Part shown: in pieces, positions 28,096 through 37,057 of the stretch
Layout: every line of letters starts with the position of its first letter
Numbering within the stretch: the stretch's first letter is position 1
Origin: Sterolibacterium sp.
Lineage (GTDB): Bacteria > Pseudomonadota > Gammaproteobacteria > Burkholderiales > Rhodocyclaceae
Direction: 5' to 3'
Length of the DNA stretch: 64,000 nucleotides
Assembly: GCA_028713555.1 (NCBI GenBank)
Contig: JAQTOA010000001.1
Span: forward strand, 124,001-188,000
Made by a program: the position numbers and the translations under genes
The notes under the pieces: model-generated
The model's database searches: none
Seen by the model: only the letters and a program-made list of their open reading frames with translations
Told to the model about the DNA's origin: nothing

Positions 28096-29544
28096 ATGGA
28101 ATTCTTTCTGGTCCTCGGTATCCCTCTGCTCGGCGGCATCGTGCTGGCGCTCATCGGGCATACTCGGCGCGCCGCCGAATACAACGCGCTGTTCAGCCTG
28201 CTGACCTTGATCGCGGCGATCAACCTGACCGTGCACATCGTCAACCATGGTCCGCAATTGTTGTTTCAGGATCAGTTTTTTCTCGATCCGCTGAATGTCT
28301 TTCTGGTCGCGCTGACCGCCTTGGTCGGTTTCACGACTTCGTTGTTCTCGCGTCCCTACATGCGCATCGAACACCACCACGGACGACTTACCGTAGGGCG
28401 ACTACGGCTTTACCACAGCATGTTCCAGATGTTCATGTTCACCATGCTGCTGGCGTTGACCACCAACAACATGGGCATCCTCTGGGTGGCGATGGAGGCG
28501 GCCACGCTGACCACCGTGCTGCTGGTCTCGCTCTATCGCACGACAGCCTCGCTCGAAGCCGCCTGGAAATATTTCATCCTGTGCGGCGTCGGCATCGCCC
28601 AGGCGCTGTTCGGCACGATCCTGTTGTATTTCGCCGCTGAGAAAGTGCTTGGGCATGAAGGCGGCGCGCTATTGTGGACCCACCTGAATGCGGTCAAGGG
28701 AACGCTCGAGCCGACCGTGATGTCTTTGGCGTTCGTCTTCCTGCTGGTCGGCTACGGCACCAAGGTCGGCTTGGTGCCGCTGCATAACTGGCTGCCGGAC
28801 GCCCACGCCGAAGGCCCGACGCCGGTTTCCGCAGTGCTCTCAGGCTTGCTGCTGAACGTCGCGCTGTACGCCGTGGTGCGTTGCAAAGTGCTGGCCGACG
28901 GCGCCTTGCACAGCAACCTTGCGGGTGTCCTGATGATGGGATTCGGCCTGCTGTCGGTGGTGGTCGCCGCTTTCTTTCTGTCGAGGCAGAAGGATATCAA
29001 GCGGATGTTCGCCTATTCCTCGATCGAGCACATGGGCATCGTCACATTCGCCTTCGGCATGGGCGGACCGCTGGCGAGCTTCGGCGGGCTGCTGCACATG
29101 ACGGTGCATAGTCTGACCAAGTCGGCGATCTTCTTCGCGGTCGGCCACGCCACGCAGAAGAGCGGCACGCAGTTGATGGAGCAGATCCGCGGCCTGATCA
29201 AGATCAGCCCGACTGTGGGCTGGGGACTGATGTTGGGGACGTTGGCAATTCTCGGCATGCCGCCGTTCGGCGTCTTCGCCAGCGAATTTCTGATCCTCAC
29301 CACCGCCATGAAGCAGCAGCCCTGGGCTACGCCGTTCCTGCTGATGGCGTTGGGCGTGGCCTTTGCTTCAATCTTCGGCAAGGTGCAGCCGATGGTGTTC
29401 GGCGAGAGTACCTTGCCCAAGCTGCCGCATAAGCCGGCGATGCTGCCGGTGTTCGTCCATCTGGCGCTAGTGCTGATGCTGGGCCTGTGGATCCCACCCT
29501 ACCTGGCCGAGTGGTACCGGCAGGCAGCCAAGTTCATTGGATAG
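28096..29544 (+). CDS. hyfF: HyfF-like antiporter-type membrane subunit, cluster 2
   Basis: 482 residues, NuoL/M/N family, strongly similar to 17499..18977. It shares WVAMEAATLTTVLLVSLYRT, GYGTKVGLVPLHNWLPDAH and IRGLIKISPTVGWGL. The Glu and Lys of the ion path are present. This pair looks the best conserved between the two clusters, which suggests strong constraint on the pump part. Confidence 0.9.
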   Translation: MEFFLVLGIPLLGGIVLALIGHTRRAAEYNALFSLLTLIAAINLTVHIVNHGPQLLFQDQFFLDPLNVFLVALTALVGFTTSLFSRPYMRIEHHHGRLTVGRLRLYHSMFQMFMFTMLLALTTNNMGILWVAMEAATLTTVLLVSLYRTTASLEAAWKYFILCGVGIAQALFGTILLYFAAEKVLGHEGGALLWTHLNAVKGTLEPTVMSLAFVFLLVGYGTKVGLVPLHNWLPDAHAEGPTPVSAVLSGLLLNVALYAVVRCKVLADGALHSNLAGVLMMGFGLLSVVVAAFFLSRQKDIKRMFAYSSIEHMGIVTFAFGMGGPLASFGGLLHMTVHSLTKSAIFFAVGHATQKSGTQLMEQIRGLIKISPTVGWGLMLGTLAILGMPPFGVFASEFLILTTAMKQQPWATPFLLMALGVAFASIFGKVQPMVFGESTLPKLPHKPAMLPVFVHLALVLMLGLWIPPYLAEWYRQAAKFIG

Positions 29545-29551
29545 GCGCTAA

Positions 29552-31114
29552 ATGCAGTTTCTCGACCAACCTCTCGAATTCACAGCCCTGCCCGGCGCAC
29601 TGGCGGCATTTCACGCCACCGCCGACGAGGCCGGATTGGTCGCCTTCGCCAGCCAGGTGAAGCAATCCGGCCGCCGCTTCATTGCCTTGTGGGGCAGCGA
29701 CGAACGCGACAGGAATGCCGGTTTTGCGCTGCATGTGGCTTTCGGCATCGGCGCGGGACTGGCCTTGGTGACGCTGCCCTTGTCGGCGGAAAACCCGGAA
29801 TATCCCGATCTCGCGGCCATCTTCCCTGCCGCCAACCGCATGCAGCGCACCGCATACGATTTACTCGGCATTCGCGCCCGCAGCGGGCCGGAGCATGATG
29901 GGCGCCCCTGGCTACGCCACGCCAACTGGCCGGCGGACTTCTTTCCGTTGCGCCGCGATACCGATTCGTCTTTGCAGTTCGACACCTGCAATGAGGAATA
30001 TGCTTTTGTCCGCGTCGAGGGCGACGGGGTGCATGAAATTCCTGTTGGTCCGATCCATGCTGGCATCATCGAGCCCGGGCAGTTCCGTTTCTCCGTGGTC
30101 GGCGAAAAGGTGCTGCGTCTGGAACAGCGCATGGGTTGGAAGCACAAGGGCATCGAGAAGCGCTTCGAGCAACTGCCGTTGGCCGATGCCTACAGACTGG
30201 CCGGCCGCGTTTCGGGCGACTCGACGGTGGCCTACGCCTGGGCCTACTCCCTCGCCGCCGAATCGCTGACCGGCTGCACCCCGCCGCCGCGCGCCCTGTG
30301 GCTGCGCGCACTGTTGCTGGAGCGCGAGCGCATCGCCAATCATCTCGGCGATCTCGGTTATCTCGGCAACGATGCCGCGCTGTCCTTCGGACTCTCCCAG
30401 TTCATGCGCCTTCGGGAAGACTGGCTGCGCCTGTCGGGCGCACTGTTCGGCCATCGCTTGCTGATGAACAGCATCGTGCCGGGCGGCGTTGCGCACAATT
30501 TGCCGGCGGAAGGCGGCGCGCAGATTCTCGCGCAGTGCGACAGCATTGAGCGCGAGGTGCGCATTCTCAAGGACATCTACGACGAACACGCCGGCTTGCA
30601 GGATCGCTTCCTGACCACCGGCCGGCTGGCTCCGGCCTTGGCCGCCGAACTCAGCGTCAGCGGCCTGGTCGGTCGCGCCAGCAGCCAGACCTGGGATTTG
30701 CGTACGCAGAACCCGATCGCGCCCTACGACCAGTTCGACACCCAGATCGTCACGCATCGCAACGGCGATGTCGCCGCCCGCGTCACCGTGCGTTTCGAGG
30801 AAGTATTCGAATCTTTGCGCTTGACCCGCTTGATCCTCGCGCAACTTGCCGAGCAACCGGCCGGTGAACTGGCCACGCGCCTGCCAGCGGCAGAGGATGG
30901 CGCTTTCGGCGTCGGTTGGATCGAGGGCTGGCGCGGCGATATCCTGGTGGCACTGACCGCCGGCACGGCTGGCGGCATCCGCCGCTGCCATTGCCACGAT
31001 CCCTCATGGCGCATCTGGCCGGCGCTGGAACATGCCGTGATGGGTAACATCGTGCCGGACTTTCCGCTGATCAACAAATCCTTCAATCTCTCCTACTGCG
31101 GAGAGGACTTGTAG
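29552..31114 (+). CDS. hyfG: HyfG-like large subunit (NuoC-NuoD fusion) lacking NiFe ligands, cluster 2
   Basis: 520 residues. An N-terminal NuoC-like domain is followed by a NuoD/large-subunit domain starting at VHEIPVGPIHAGIIEPGQF. The NiFe ligand positions are replaced: GRVSGDSTVAYAW instead of an N-terminal CxxC, and NKSFNLSYCGEDL at the C-terminus, which has a single Cys and no CxxC. The shared basic motif WKHKGIEKRF is kept. As in cluster 1, this is an Ehr-type subunit rather than a hydrogenase. The N-terminal domains of the two copies differ much more than the C-terminal ones. Confidence 0.88.
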   Translation: MQFLDQPLEFTALPGALAAFHATADEAGLVAFASQVKQSGRRFIALWGSDERDRNAGFALHVAFGIGAGLALVTLPLSAENPEYPDLAAIFPAANRMQRTAYDLLGIRARSGPEHDGRPWLRHANWPADFFPLRRDTDSSLQFDTCNEEYAFVRVEGDGVHEIPVGPIHAGIIEPGQFRFSVVGEKVLRLEQRMGWKHKGIEKRFEQLPLADAYRLAGRVSGDSTVAYAWAYSLAAESLTGCTPPPRALWLRALLLERERIANHLGDLGYLGNDAALSFGLSQFMRLREDWLRLSGALFGHRLLMNSIVPGGVAHNLPAEGGAQILAQCDSIEREVRILKDIYDEHAGLQDRFLTTGRLAPALAAELSVSGLVGRASSQTWDLRTQNPIAPYDQFDTQIVTHRNGDVAARVTVRFEEVFESLRLTRLILAQLAEQPAGELATRLPAAEDGAFGVGWIEGWRGDILVALTAGTAGGIRRCHCHDPSWRIWPALEHAVMGNIVPDFPLINKSFNLSYCGEDL

Positions 31115-31116
31115 CC

Positions 31117-31653
31117 ATGTACCAACTGCTCAAGCAGATTTTTGTCACCGGCCTAAAAACCGAAACACCGCCCTTGCCGGATGAGGCCATGCGCGTGATT
31201 GGTCAGCGCCTGGAACAGGCCATACTGGACAAACTCGGCCGTGCACTGGTAATTCGCCATATCGATGCCGGGTCGTGCAACGGCTGCGAGTTGGAGATTC
31301 ATGCGCTGGGCAATCCCTACTACAATCTCGAAGCGCTCGGCATAAAATTTGCCGCCAGCCCCCGTCATGCCGACCTGCTGCTGGTTACCGGACCTGTGGC
31401 AAAAAACATGCAGGTGGCCTTGCAGCGCGCCTATGATGCCACTCCGGCGCCCAAGCTGGTGGTTGCTGTCGGCGACTGCGGCTGTCATGACGGTGGCACG
31501 GCCGAGTCTGCCTGTATCTTTGGCGAAAGTTACGCCAGTTGCGGCAAGGTGGCCAATGTTATTCCGGTGGATGTTGCCGTACCCGGTTGTCCGCCGACAC
31601 CTTTGACCTTGATGCAAGGCATCCTTACCGCCATCTGTGGAGCTAAAGCATGA
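31117..31653 (+). CDS. hyfI: NuoB/HyfI-like small subunit of Ehr-type complex, cluster 2
   Basis: 178 residues. Fe-S cysteines are visible in [20 protein letters not shown] and [11 protein letters not shown], with another Cys in SYASCG. Compared with cluster 1 it has an extra Cys in GDCGC and an insertion in that loop ([10 protein letters not shown]). It ends Ehr cluster 2, and its stop overlaps the rpiA start as ATGA. Confidence 0.88.
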   Translation: MYQLLKQIFVTGLKTETPPLPDEAMRVIGQRLEQAILDKLGRALVIRHIDAGSCNGCELEIHALGNPYYNLEALGIKFAASPRHADLLLVTGPVAKNMQVALQRAYDATPAPKLVVAVGDCGCHDGGTAESACIFGESYASCGKVANVIPVDVAVPGCPPTPLTLMQGILTAICGAKA

Positions 31654-32342
31654 ATGTGACTGCGGACGATCTGAAACGTGCCGTGGCGCGTGCCGCGCGC
31701 GACTATGTTGCCGTCCACCTGCCGGCGGGCGCCGTGCTCGGGGTCGGTACCGGCTCGACCGCGAATTATTTTATCGATGAGCTGGCGTCAATCAAGGAGC
31801 GTCTAGGCGGGACCATTGCCAGCTCGGAAGCGACCAGAAAACGCCTGGAAGGCCACGGCCTGCGTGTTCTCGAACTCAACGATATCGCCACATTGACGAT
31901 GTATGTCGATGGCGCCGACGAGATCGATCATGGGCTGTCCATGATCAAGGGCGGAGGAGGTGCGTTGACGCGCGAAAAGATCGTTGCTGCGGTGGCGGAT
32001 ATCTTCGTCTGCGTCTGCGACCAAAGCAAACTCGTGGCGACGATGGGCAAATTTCCGTTGCCGCTCGAGGTGATTCCGATGGCGCGTGCCCAGGTCGCGC
32101 GCGAACTTGCCAGGCTGGGCGGCCAGGCGCGCCTGCGCGAGGGTTTCGTTACCGATAACGGCAACCTGATTCTCGATGTGCATGGTCTGACGATTACCGA
32201 CCCGCAGGCTCTGGAGAGCAAGCTTGACCATATTGTCGGTATCGTCAGCAACGGACTGTTCGCCCGGCGCGGCGCCGATGTGCTGCTGCTGGCGGATGCC
32301 GGGGGCGTAAGGACCTATACTCGTGCTGTGGCGCCGCAATAA
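31650..32342 (+). CDS. rpiA: Ribose-5-phosphate isomerase A
   Basis: 230 residues. It interconverts ribose 5-phosphate and ribulose 5-phosphate in the cytoplasm. Family motifs are [14 protein letters not shown] (phosphate loop), DGADEID (catalytic Asp) and [12 protein letters not shown] (catalytic Glu/Lys region). It is 4-base coupled to hyfI of cluster 2, although no pathway link to that complex is known. A hairpin overlaps its stop codon. Confidence 0.96.
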   Translation: MNVTADDLKRAVARAARDYVAVHLPAGAVLGVGTGSTANYFIDELASIKERLGGTIASSEATRKRLEGHGLRVLELNDIATLTMYVDGADEIDHGLSMIKGGGGALTREKIVAAVADIFVCVCDQSKLVATMGKFPLPLEVIPMARAQVARELARLGGQARLREGFVTDNGNLILDVHGLTITDPQALESKLDHIVGIVSNGLFARRGADVLLLADAGGVRTYTRAVAPQ

Positions 32343-32355
32343 TTCTCTGCGGCGC
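32331..32355 (+). terminator. Hairpin overlapping the rpiA stop
   Basis: GCGCCGCA / TGCGGCGC is a perfect 8-bp stem with a 9-base loop that contains the TAA stop. It is followed by GATTTA, a weak T-run. It is a plausible end of the cluster 2-rpiA transcript. Confidence 0.5.
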
Positions 32356-32439
32356 GATTTACCTGGTGCCGGCCAGCATCTTTTTGCGCTCCATGGCGTC
32401 GCCCGGTCACGGCACTGAAGTCACTTCGTTTTCGCCGCT

Positions 32440-32562
32440 CTATTCATCCAGGAGATGCTCAGAGCTTGCCGATCTGAATTGTTCAATAAGCCGAATCCAG
32501 CGGGCATGCTGGGCATCCATTGTTTCAATTCCGATACTGTACTTTGGGTCGATGATGGCCAT
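32440..32562 (-). pseudogene. Truncated bacteriohemerythrin remnant
   Basis: A 40-codon minus-strand frame, too short for the ORF track, starts at ATG 32562 and reads KYSIGIETMDAQHARWIRLIEQFR before a stop. This is the N-terminal helix of a bacteriohemerythrin, with the first iron-ligand His in DAQH (compare HSVGIREIDDQHKK in the intact gene at 49571). The remaining four ligand-bearing helices are missing. It could be a very short real gene but cannot bind the diiron site alone. It lies in a 559-base gap (32343-32901) that otherwise holds the rpiA hairpin and the promoter of the next gene. Confidence 0.55.
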
Positions 32563-32804
32563 GACGGTTCTTTCGGGGGATCGATATGAAACCATTATTA
32601 ATCCATCGATGAAGCGAAAGCATTACTTGGGTAAACGCCCATGAGCTCAGGTGGACCACGTTCGATAATGTGGTTTCCGCGTTTACGGAAATCCGGGCTC
32701 AAACTTCCCAAACGTTTGAAGCTTTGAGTGCGGTCGTGAATGACTATTCAAGCGTCTTCGACAACGGCATTCATGCGATTACCCCCGTCGTTTTTCTGCC
32801 GCGC

Positions 32805-32832
32805 TTGTCCCGGACCGGGGTTGGTGTATATT
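32805..32832 (+). promoter_or_regulatory. Candidate promoter of the ThDP enzyme gene
   Basis: TTGTCC, a 16-base spacer and TATATT lie about 70 bases before the start codon, followed by a strong ribosome binding site (AAAGGAGTAAGTCG) at the gene. An inverted repeat TTCCG/CGGAA lies further upstream near 32670-32690 and could be an operator. Motif match only. Confidence 0.45.
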
Positions 32833-32901
32833 GCCCAACTTTCCTTGGGCAGTGGACGTTTGGAGCCAAACGGATGCCCTGCAAATTAAAGGAGTAAGTC
32901 G

Positions 32902-34575
32902 ATGCGAGGATACCAAGCCATAGCCAATGCCCTGGAGAGCGAAGGTGTTGGACACGTGTTTGCCGTCGCCGGCGATGACAACATGGCGTTGCTGACTGAA
33001 CTAAATGTGAGCAAGCGGGTTGGCGTGGTTTTGGCTCGCAAGGAATCCGGGGCGGCAGGAATGGCCGACGGTTACGCCAGAGTGACTGGCCGGCCGGGCA
33101 TATGCACGGTGACGTCGGGTCCCGGCCTGACCAATACCGCCACCACATTGACCACTGCCCGCTTGCACCGATCGCCGGTGATTTGCATCACCACTGAGTT
33201 GCCTGTTCTCGACTGGACTGGCATCAAAGGCGGTCTTGACCAGCGCCGATTCGTCGAGACAACGGCAGGAAAGTATATTGCTGTTCGTCATGCCAAAACG
33301 CTGGGCGCGGACATCCGTTTGGCTTTCCAACATGTTCGCTTGGGAGGAGGGCCGGTCGTCCTTGCCGTTCCCGCGGAGATCATGGGAGGCGAACTTGGTA
33401 CGGAGTGGGAATACGCCGCATCAACCGCGACAGCCATCGCCCCACAAAGAGCCTATCCGGACCCCGGAATGATTGCCAAGGCGACGGATATCCTGCGCAC
33501 CTCGCAAAGGCCGGTCATCCTGGCCGGACGGGGCGCCTTCGAATCCGGAGCGGAAGAAGAGATCAAGGCCTTGGCCCAGCGCACGGGCGCCATTCTGGCT
33601 ACGACCCTGATGGCCAGGGGATACCTGACGGATCACCCGTTCAACGTTGGCACAGCCGGCATACACGCAACTGATGCGGTGCGCTCCCTGCTGGCCGATT
33701 GCGATTGTGTGGTTGCCGTCGGTTGTAGCCTGAATGCTTTCACTACGGCACTGGGGTCGTTGTTCGCGGCGGCGCAAATCATCCATATTGACCGTGACCC
33801 AAAGCAGATAGGCAAGACCACACCGATCGCGTTGGGCATCGTTGGCGACGCGCGGGCGAGCCTTGGCGCCCTGAACGCCGAACTGGAGAAGCGCTGCTTC
33901 ACAAGCGAGAGGAAGCTTTGGCATGATCAAGTGAAGGCAAAGCTCGTCGCTGCCCGGCCGCAAACCACTTATGCAGAGTCGCCAGATTCGATCGACCCAA
34001 GGCAATTGGTGGCGGAGATGGACAAAATACTGCCCAAGGAACGCATTCTGGCGATGGATGTAGGGCATTGTCAGTTTTTTGTCGAAAACAGCGTTTCCAT
34101 TCCAGACCCCTCTCACTATGTGAGGACACTCGATTTCGGCAGCGTAGGCATGGGCTTGTATCAAGGCATCGGGGCGGCCATCGGCAGACCGGATCGGCAC
34201 GTTGTCGTGTTCACCGGCGACGGCGGGTTCATGATGACTCTTGAAGAGTTGGATACGGCGGTGCGCATGCGGATTTCAATGACCGTGGTTATCATGAATG
34301 ACAGTGGGTTTGGCATGGAGGTTCACCTGTTGAGGGCTCAAGGGAAGCCCGCGGATGTCACTCTCTACAACAATCCGGACTTCGTGCCGGTAGCCAAGGC
34401 CCTTGGCGCGGAAGCGCTGGCCGTGCGCAGCTTAAGCGACCTGCAGGCGGTAGCGTCAAAGGTCGGGAAGGGAGACCGACCGCTGGTGGTGGACGCCAGG
34501 GTAAATCCCGCGGTAATTCACGACGTCTACTCCGGGATGATGGCCAAGCTTGGCCTTACCGGCAAGCATACCTAG
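32902..34575 (+). CDS. Thiamine-diphosphate-dependent enzyme, acetolactate synthase-like
   Basis: 557 residues with the three-domain ThDP fold. The N-terminal pyrimidine-binding domain has the catalytic Glu48 (ARKESGAAGMADGYARV). A central domain follows, then the C-terminal PP-binding domain with GDGGF near residue 439 and the Asn of VIMNDSGFG about 26-28 residues on, which together bind Mg-ThDP. Family members include acetolactate synthase, benzoylformate decarboxylase, oxalyl-CoA decarboxylase and aldehyde lyases. The sequence does not settle which. With the SDR and MFS genes downstream it suggests a small catabolic set that acts on a keto or hydroxy acid. Confidence 0.8.
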   Translation: MRGYQAIANALESEGVGHVFAVAGDDNMALLTELNVSKRVGVVLARKESGAAGMADGYARVTGRPGICTVTSGPGLTNTATTLTTARLHRSPVICITTELPVLDWTGIKGGLDQRRFVETTAGKYIAVRHAKTLGADIRLAFQHVRLGGGPVVLAVPAEIMGGELGTEWEYAASTATAIAPQRAYPDPGMIAKATDILRTSQRPVILAGRGAFESGAEEEIKALAQRTGAILATTLMARGYLTDHPFNVGTAGIHATDAVRSLLADCDCVVAVGCSLNAFTTALGSLFAAAQIIHIDRDPKQIGKTTPIALGIVGDARASLGALNAELEKRCFTSERKLWHDQVKAKLVAARPQTTYAESPDSIDPRQLVAEMDKILPKERILAMDVGHCQFFVENSVSIPDPSHYVRTLDFGSVGMGLYQGIGAAIGRPDRHVVVFTGDGGFMMTLEELDTAVRMRISMTVVIMNDSGFGMEVHLLRAQGKPADVTLYNNPDFVPVAKALGAEALAVRSLSDLQAVASKVGKGDRPLVVDARVNPAVIHDVYSGMMAKLGLTGKHT

Positions 34576-34700
34576 ACTCACCAATACCGATGCGGCATAT
34601 CGGTTAGCAACAAAACATGGCATACTAGCCGCATGTTTCAACGGTGATGTCGTGGCGGAACGACGAAAATTACATTCACAACATACAAAAGGGGAGCACC

Positions 34701-35462
34701 ATGGGCAAGCTTGAAGGAAAAGTCGCGATTGTTACCGGCGCAGCACGCGGACAAGGCGCCGCCGAAGCGCGGCGACTTGTGGAGGAAGGGGCTGCGGTAG
34801 TACTGGCCGACATGCTCGATGACGAAGGAAAGAAGATGGCGAGCGTGCTCGGAGAGCGTGCGCTGTTTGTGCATCTCGATGTCAGGCAGGAAGCCGACTG
34901 GACGGCGGTGGTCGATGCCACCATCAAAAAATTCGGGCGGCTGGATATCCTGGTCAACAATGCCGGCGTAATACGCTTCGCGCCAGTGGCGCTAATGCCG
35001 CCTGAATTATTCCGTTTCGTGGTCGACATCAATTTTTACGGTCCCTATCTCGGCATGCGCGCCGTGATCCCGAAGATGATGGAGGCCGGCAGTGGTTCGA
35101 TCATCAATATCTCCTCGATTAACGGTCTGATGGGCACGCCCACGTTCGCGGCATATGCCGGATCGAAGCACGGCCTGATCGGGATGACCAAGTCTGTGGC
35201 GATGGAACTTGGCGCGACCGGGATTCGCGTCAACGCAATTTGCCCTGGCGAAGTGGATACGCCGATGCTTTCCGAAGCCTCTGCTACTGTGGGCATGGAT
35301 ATCGGCGCGGCGATGGCGGGCAGGATTCCGCTCGGCCGCATGGCCCGCCCCGAGGAAATCGCCAGTATGGTGGTCTTTCTTGCCTGCGACGACAGCAGCT
35401 ATTGTACCGGCGGCGTCTTCGTTGTTGATGGCGGCCTCAGCGCCGGGTTTTCACTGGCCTAA
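34701..35462 (+). CDS. Short-chain dehydrogenase/reductase
   Basis: 253 residues from ATG 34701, preceded by AGGGGAGCACC. The track start at 34644 lacks a site. It is a classical SDR: the cofactor loop TGAARGQG (about 12-19), NNAG, Ser in ISSINGL and the catalytic YAGSK (Tyr152, Lys156). Asp near ADMLDDEG favours NAD(H). It resembles hydroxysteroid- and cyclopentanol-type dehydrogenases, but the substrate is not identifiable. It follows the ThDP gene by 125 bases on the same strand. Confidence 0.88.
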   Translation: MGKLEGKVAIVTGAARGQGAAEARRLVEEGAAVVLADMLDDEGKKMASVLGERALFVHLDVRQEADWTAVVDATIKKFGRLDILVNNAGVIRFAPVALMPPELFRFVVDINFYGPYLGMRAVIPKMMEAGSGSIINISSINGLMGTPTFAAYAGSKHGLIGMTKSVAMELGATGIRVNAICPGEVDTPMLSEASATVGMDIGAAMAGRIPLGRMARPEEIASMVVFLACDDSSYCTGGVFVVDGGLSAGFSLA

Positions 35463-35523
35463 GGGGGCTGTCGGAACCGGCCGGATGCTTGAGCGGCAGG
35501 CCGCAGCGATCAAATACCACACT

Positions 35524-36958
35524 GAAACTCATGGGTGTGATTCTGCAGGATGCGCATGCCTGACTGCCGCAAATTATTGCGGCTGTATTTCGCTCGTCGT
35601 GGGGTTTTCGAACACACGGCTAGCGTGCCAATGTGCGCATTGCCGAGGATAGCTGAAATTGATTCGCCGTTTCTGCACAACAAGACGTATAGAGGGGAAG
35701 TGATATGAGGGCACAGAAATTTTTCGGATGGCAGGTGGTTGCGGCGCTAACGGTGGCCGTCGTCATCAATGCGGGGTTTTCGGGCTATGGCGCCGGGGTC
35801 ATCAACGCCCTGATGGCCAAAGAACTGAATTTTGATCGCAGTATCCTCGGCCTGGGATATACCTTGTACGTCCTTTCCATGGGCTTTGCGGCACCCGGAG
35901 TGGCGTGGGGGATCAAAAGGGTAGGCGCGCGCTTGACCATATGTTTCGGTTCGTCATTGATAGCGCTTGGAGCCCTTTTCCTGGCCCATGTGGCGACCGA
36001 AGTCTGGCATTTCATACTGGCCTTCGGGGTGGTGATAGGATTTGGTTGCGGATTCGGTTCCGTCACGCCCGTGCAGGCCTGTATCACTTCGTGGTTTGAA
36101 AAGAAAAGGGGGGTCGCCATATCGATAGCCTTGGCAGGGGGGGGCGTCGGCGGATTTATCGCGGCGCCTTTGCTCAACAAGGTCATTACCGCTGCCGGAG
36201 GCAATTGGCGTATAGGTTGGGATTTCGTCGCCGCCGTGGCCGTGCTGGCTGGGTTGGTGTCGTTCCTGTTCGTCAAGAACCGACCGGCCGATTATGGGCA
36301 GTTTCCGGACGGGCGGACTACTGATGCCGATCCAATTACCGGCGCCGGGACAGGCGGGAAGCCCGCATCGATCCATCGGTCCGCTGGCGACTGGTTACTC
36401 AGGGATGCCCTAAGGACTCGGGCCTTTTGGGTGCTGGTACTGACCGCAATCAGCGCCATTCTAACCGTTTCAGTATTTGTCCCTCACACGGTTCCCCATC
36501 TGCAGGATCTCGGCCATTCGACGACGGTTGCCACCCTGGCGCTCGGCACGATTGCCCTGACCAGTACTGTTTCAAAGCTGGTGGCGGGCTTCCTGTGTGA
36601 TCGCTTCGAGCCCCGCTACGTCTGGTTTGTGGCGATGCTGGCGATTGCGGTGGGGGTCTTTCTGGTGATCGGCGCGAAGAGCAGTGCGGAAGTCTATGTA
36701 TTCGCCTTTTGTCTCGGCGCAGGATACGGCGCATCTTTGGTCTGCTGGCCGTCCATGATTGCGAATTACTTCGGCGCCGGCAACTTTGCATCGATACTGG
36801 GGGCACAGACGCCGATCATTTTTACCATATCCGGTCTGACGCCCTATTTCGTTGGCATGGTATATGACACTCAGGGCAGCTACAGCATTGCGTTCACTGC
36901 CATTGCAGCCCTCGCGCTGGGGTGTGGAATCCTCGTGCTGCTAAGCAAGCCTCCCCGG
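35524..36958 (+). repeat. Tandem duplication, copy A
   Basis: This stretch, with about 180 bases of upstream sequence plus the first MFS gene, is repeated at 37058-38485. The upstream parts share blocks such as GAAACTCATGGG, TGCGCATGCC and TTGCCGAGGATAG. Confidence 0.8.
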
Positions 36959-36979
36959 CCCCGTTTGGCGGACGCATAA
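35705..36979 (+). CDS. MFS transporter, copy A of tandem pair
   Basis: 424 residues, 12 predicted membrane helices, with a short central cytoplasmic loop (about 200-230). The start MRAQKFFGWQVVAALTVAVV follows AGAGGGGAAGTGAT. The helix layout and FGWQVV opening recall oxalate/formate-antiporter and monocarboxylate-type MFS carriers, which would suit a small organic acid. That is inference. It is tandemly duplicated at 37232. Its location after the ThDP and SDR genes suggests import of their substrate. Confidence 0.85.
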   Translation: MRAQKFFGWQVVAALTVAVVINAGFSGYGAGVINALMAKELNFDRSILGLGYTLYVLSMGFAAPGVAWGIKRVGARLTICFGSSLIALGALFLAHVATEVWHFILAFGVVIGFGCGFGSVTPVQACITSWFEKKRGVAISIALAGGGVGGFIAAPLLNKVITAAGGNWRIGWDFVAAVAVLAGLVSFLFVKNRPADYGQFPDGRTTDADPITGAGTGGKPASIHRSAGDWLLRDALRTRAFWVLVLTAISAILTVSVFVPHTVPHLQDLGHSTTVATLALGTIALTSTVSKLVAGFLCDRFEPRYVWFVAMLAIAVGVFLVIGAKSSAEVYVFAFCLGAGYGASLVCWPSMIANYFGAGNFASILGAQTPIIFTISGLTPYFVGMVYDTQGSYSIAFTAIAALALGCGILVLLSKPPRPRLADA

Positions 36980-37057
36980 GCCGCCGTTGCCGGGTATTGA
37001 CAGGTTATTTGCCGGTTCGGGATTTGGAGGGCTACCCGGCCAATAAAACATCGTGAT

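Noticed and set aside
15373-31653. Calling the hyf-like clusters functional NiFe hydrogenases or a standard complex I
   Set aside because: The large subunits lack both NiFe Cys pairs. NuoA, J, K, E, F, G and I genes as in a normal nuo operon are not present, and no hyp genes are near.
32366-32644. 92-aa plus-strand ORF after rpiA
   Set aside because: No start site or family features. The opposite strand carries the hemerythrin-like fragment over the same bases.
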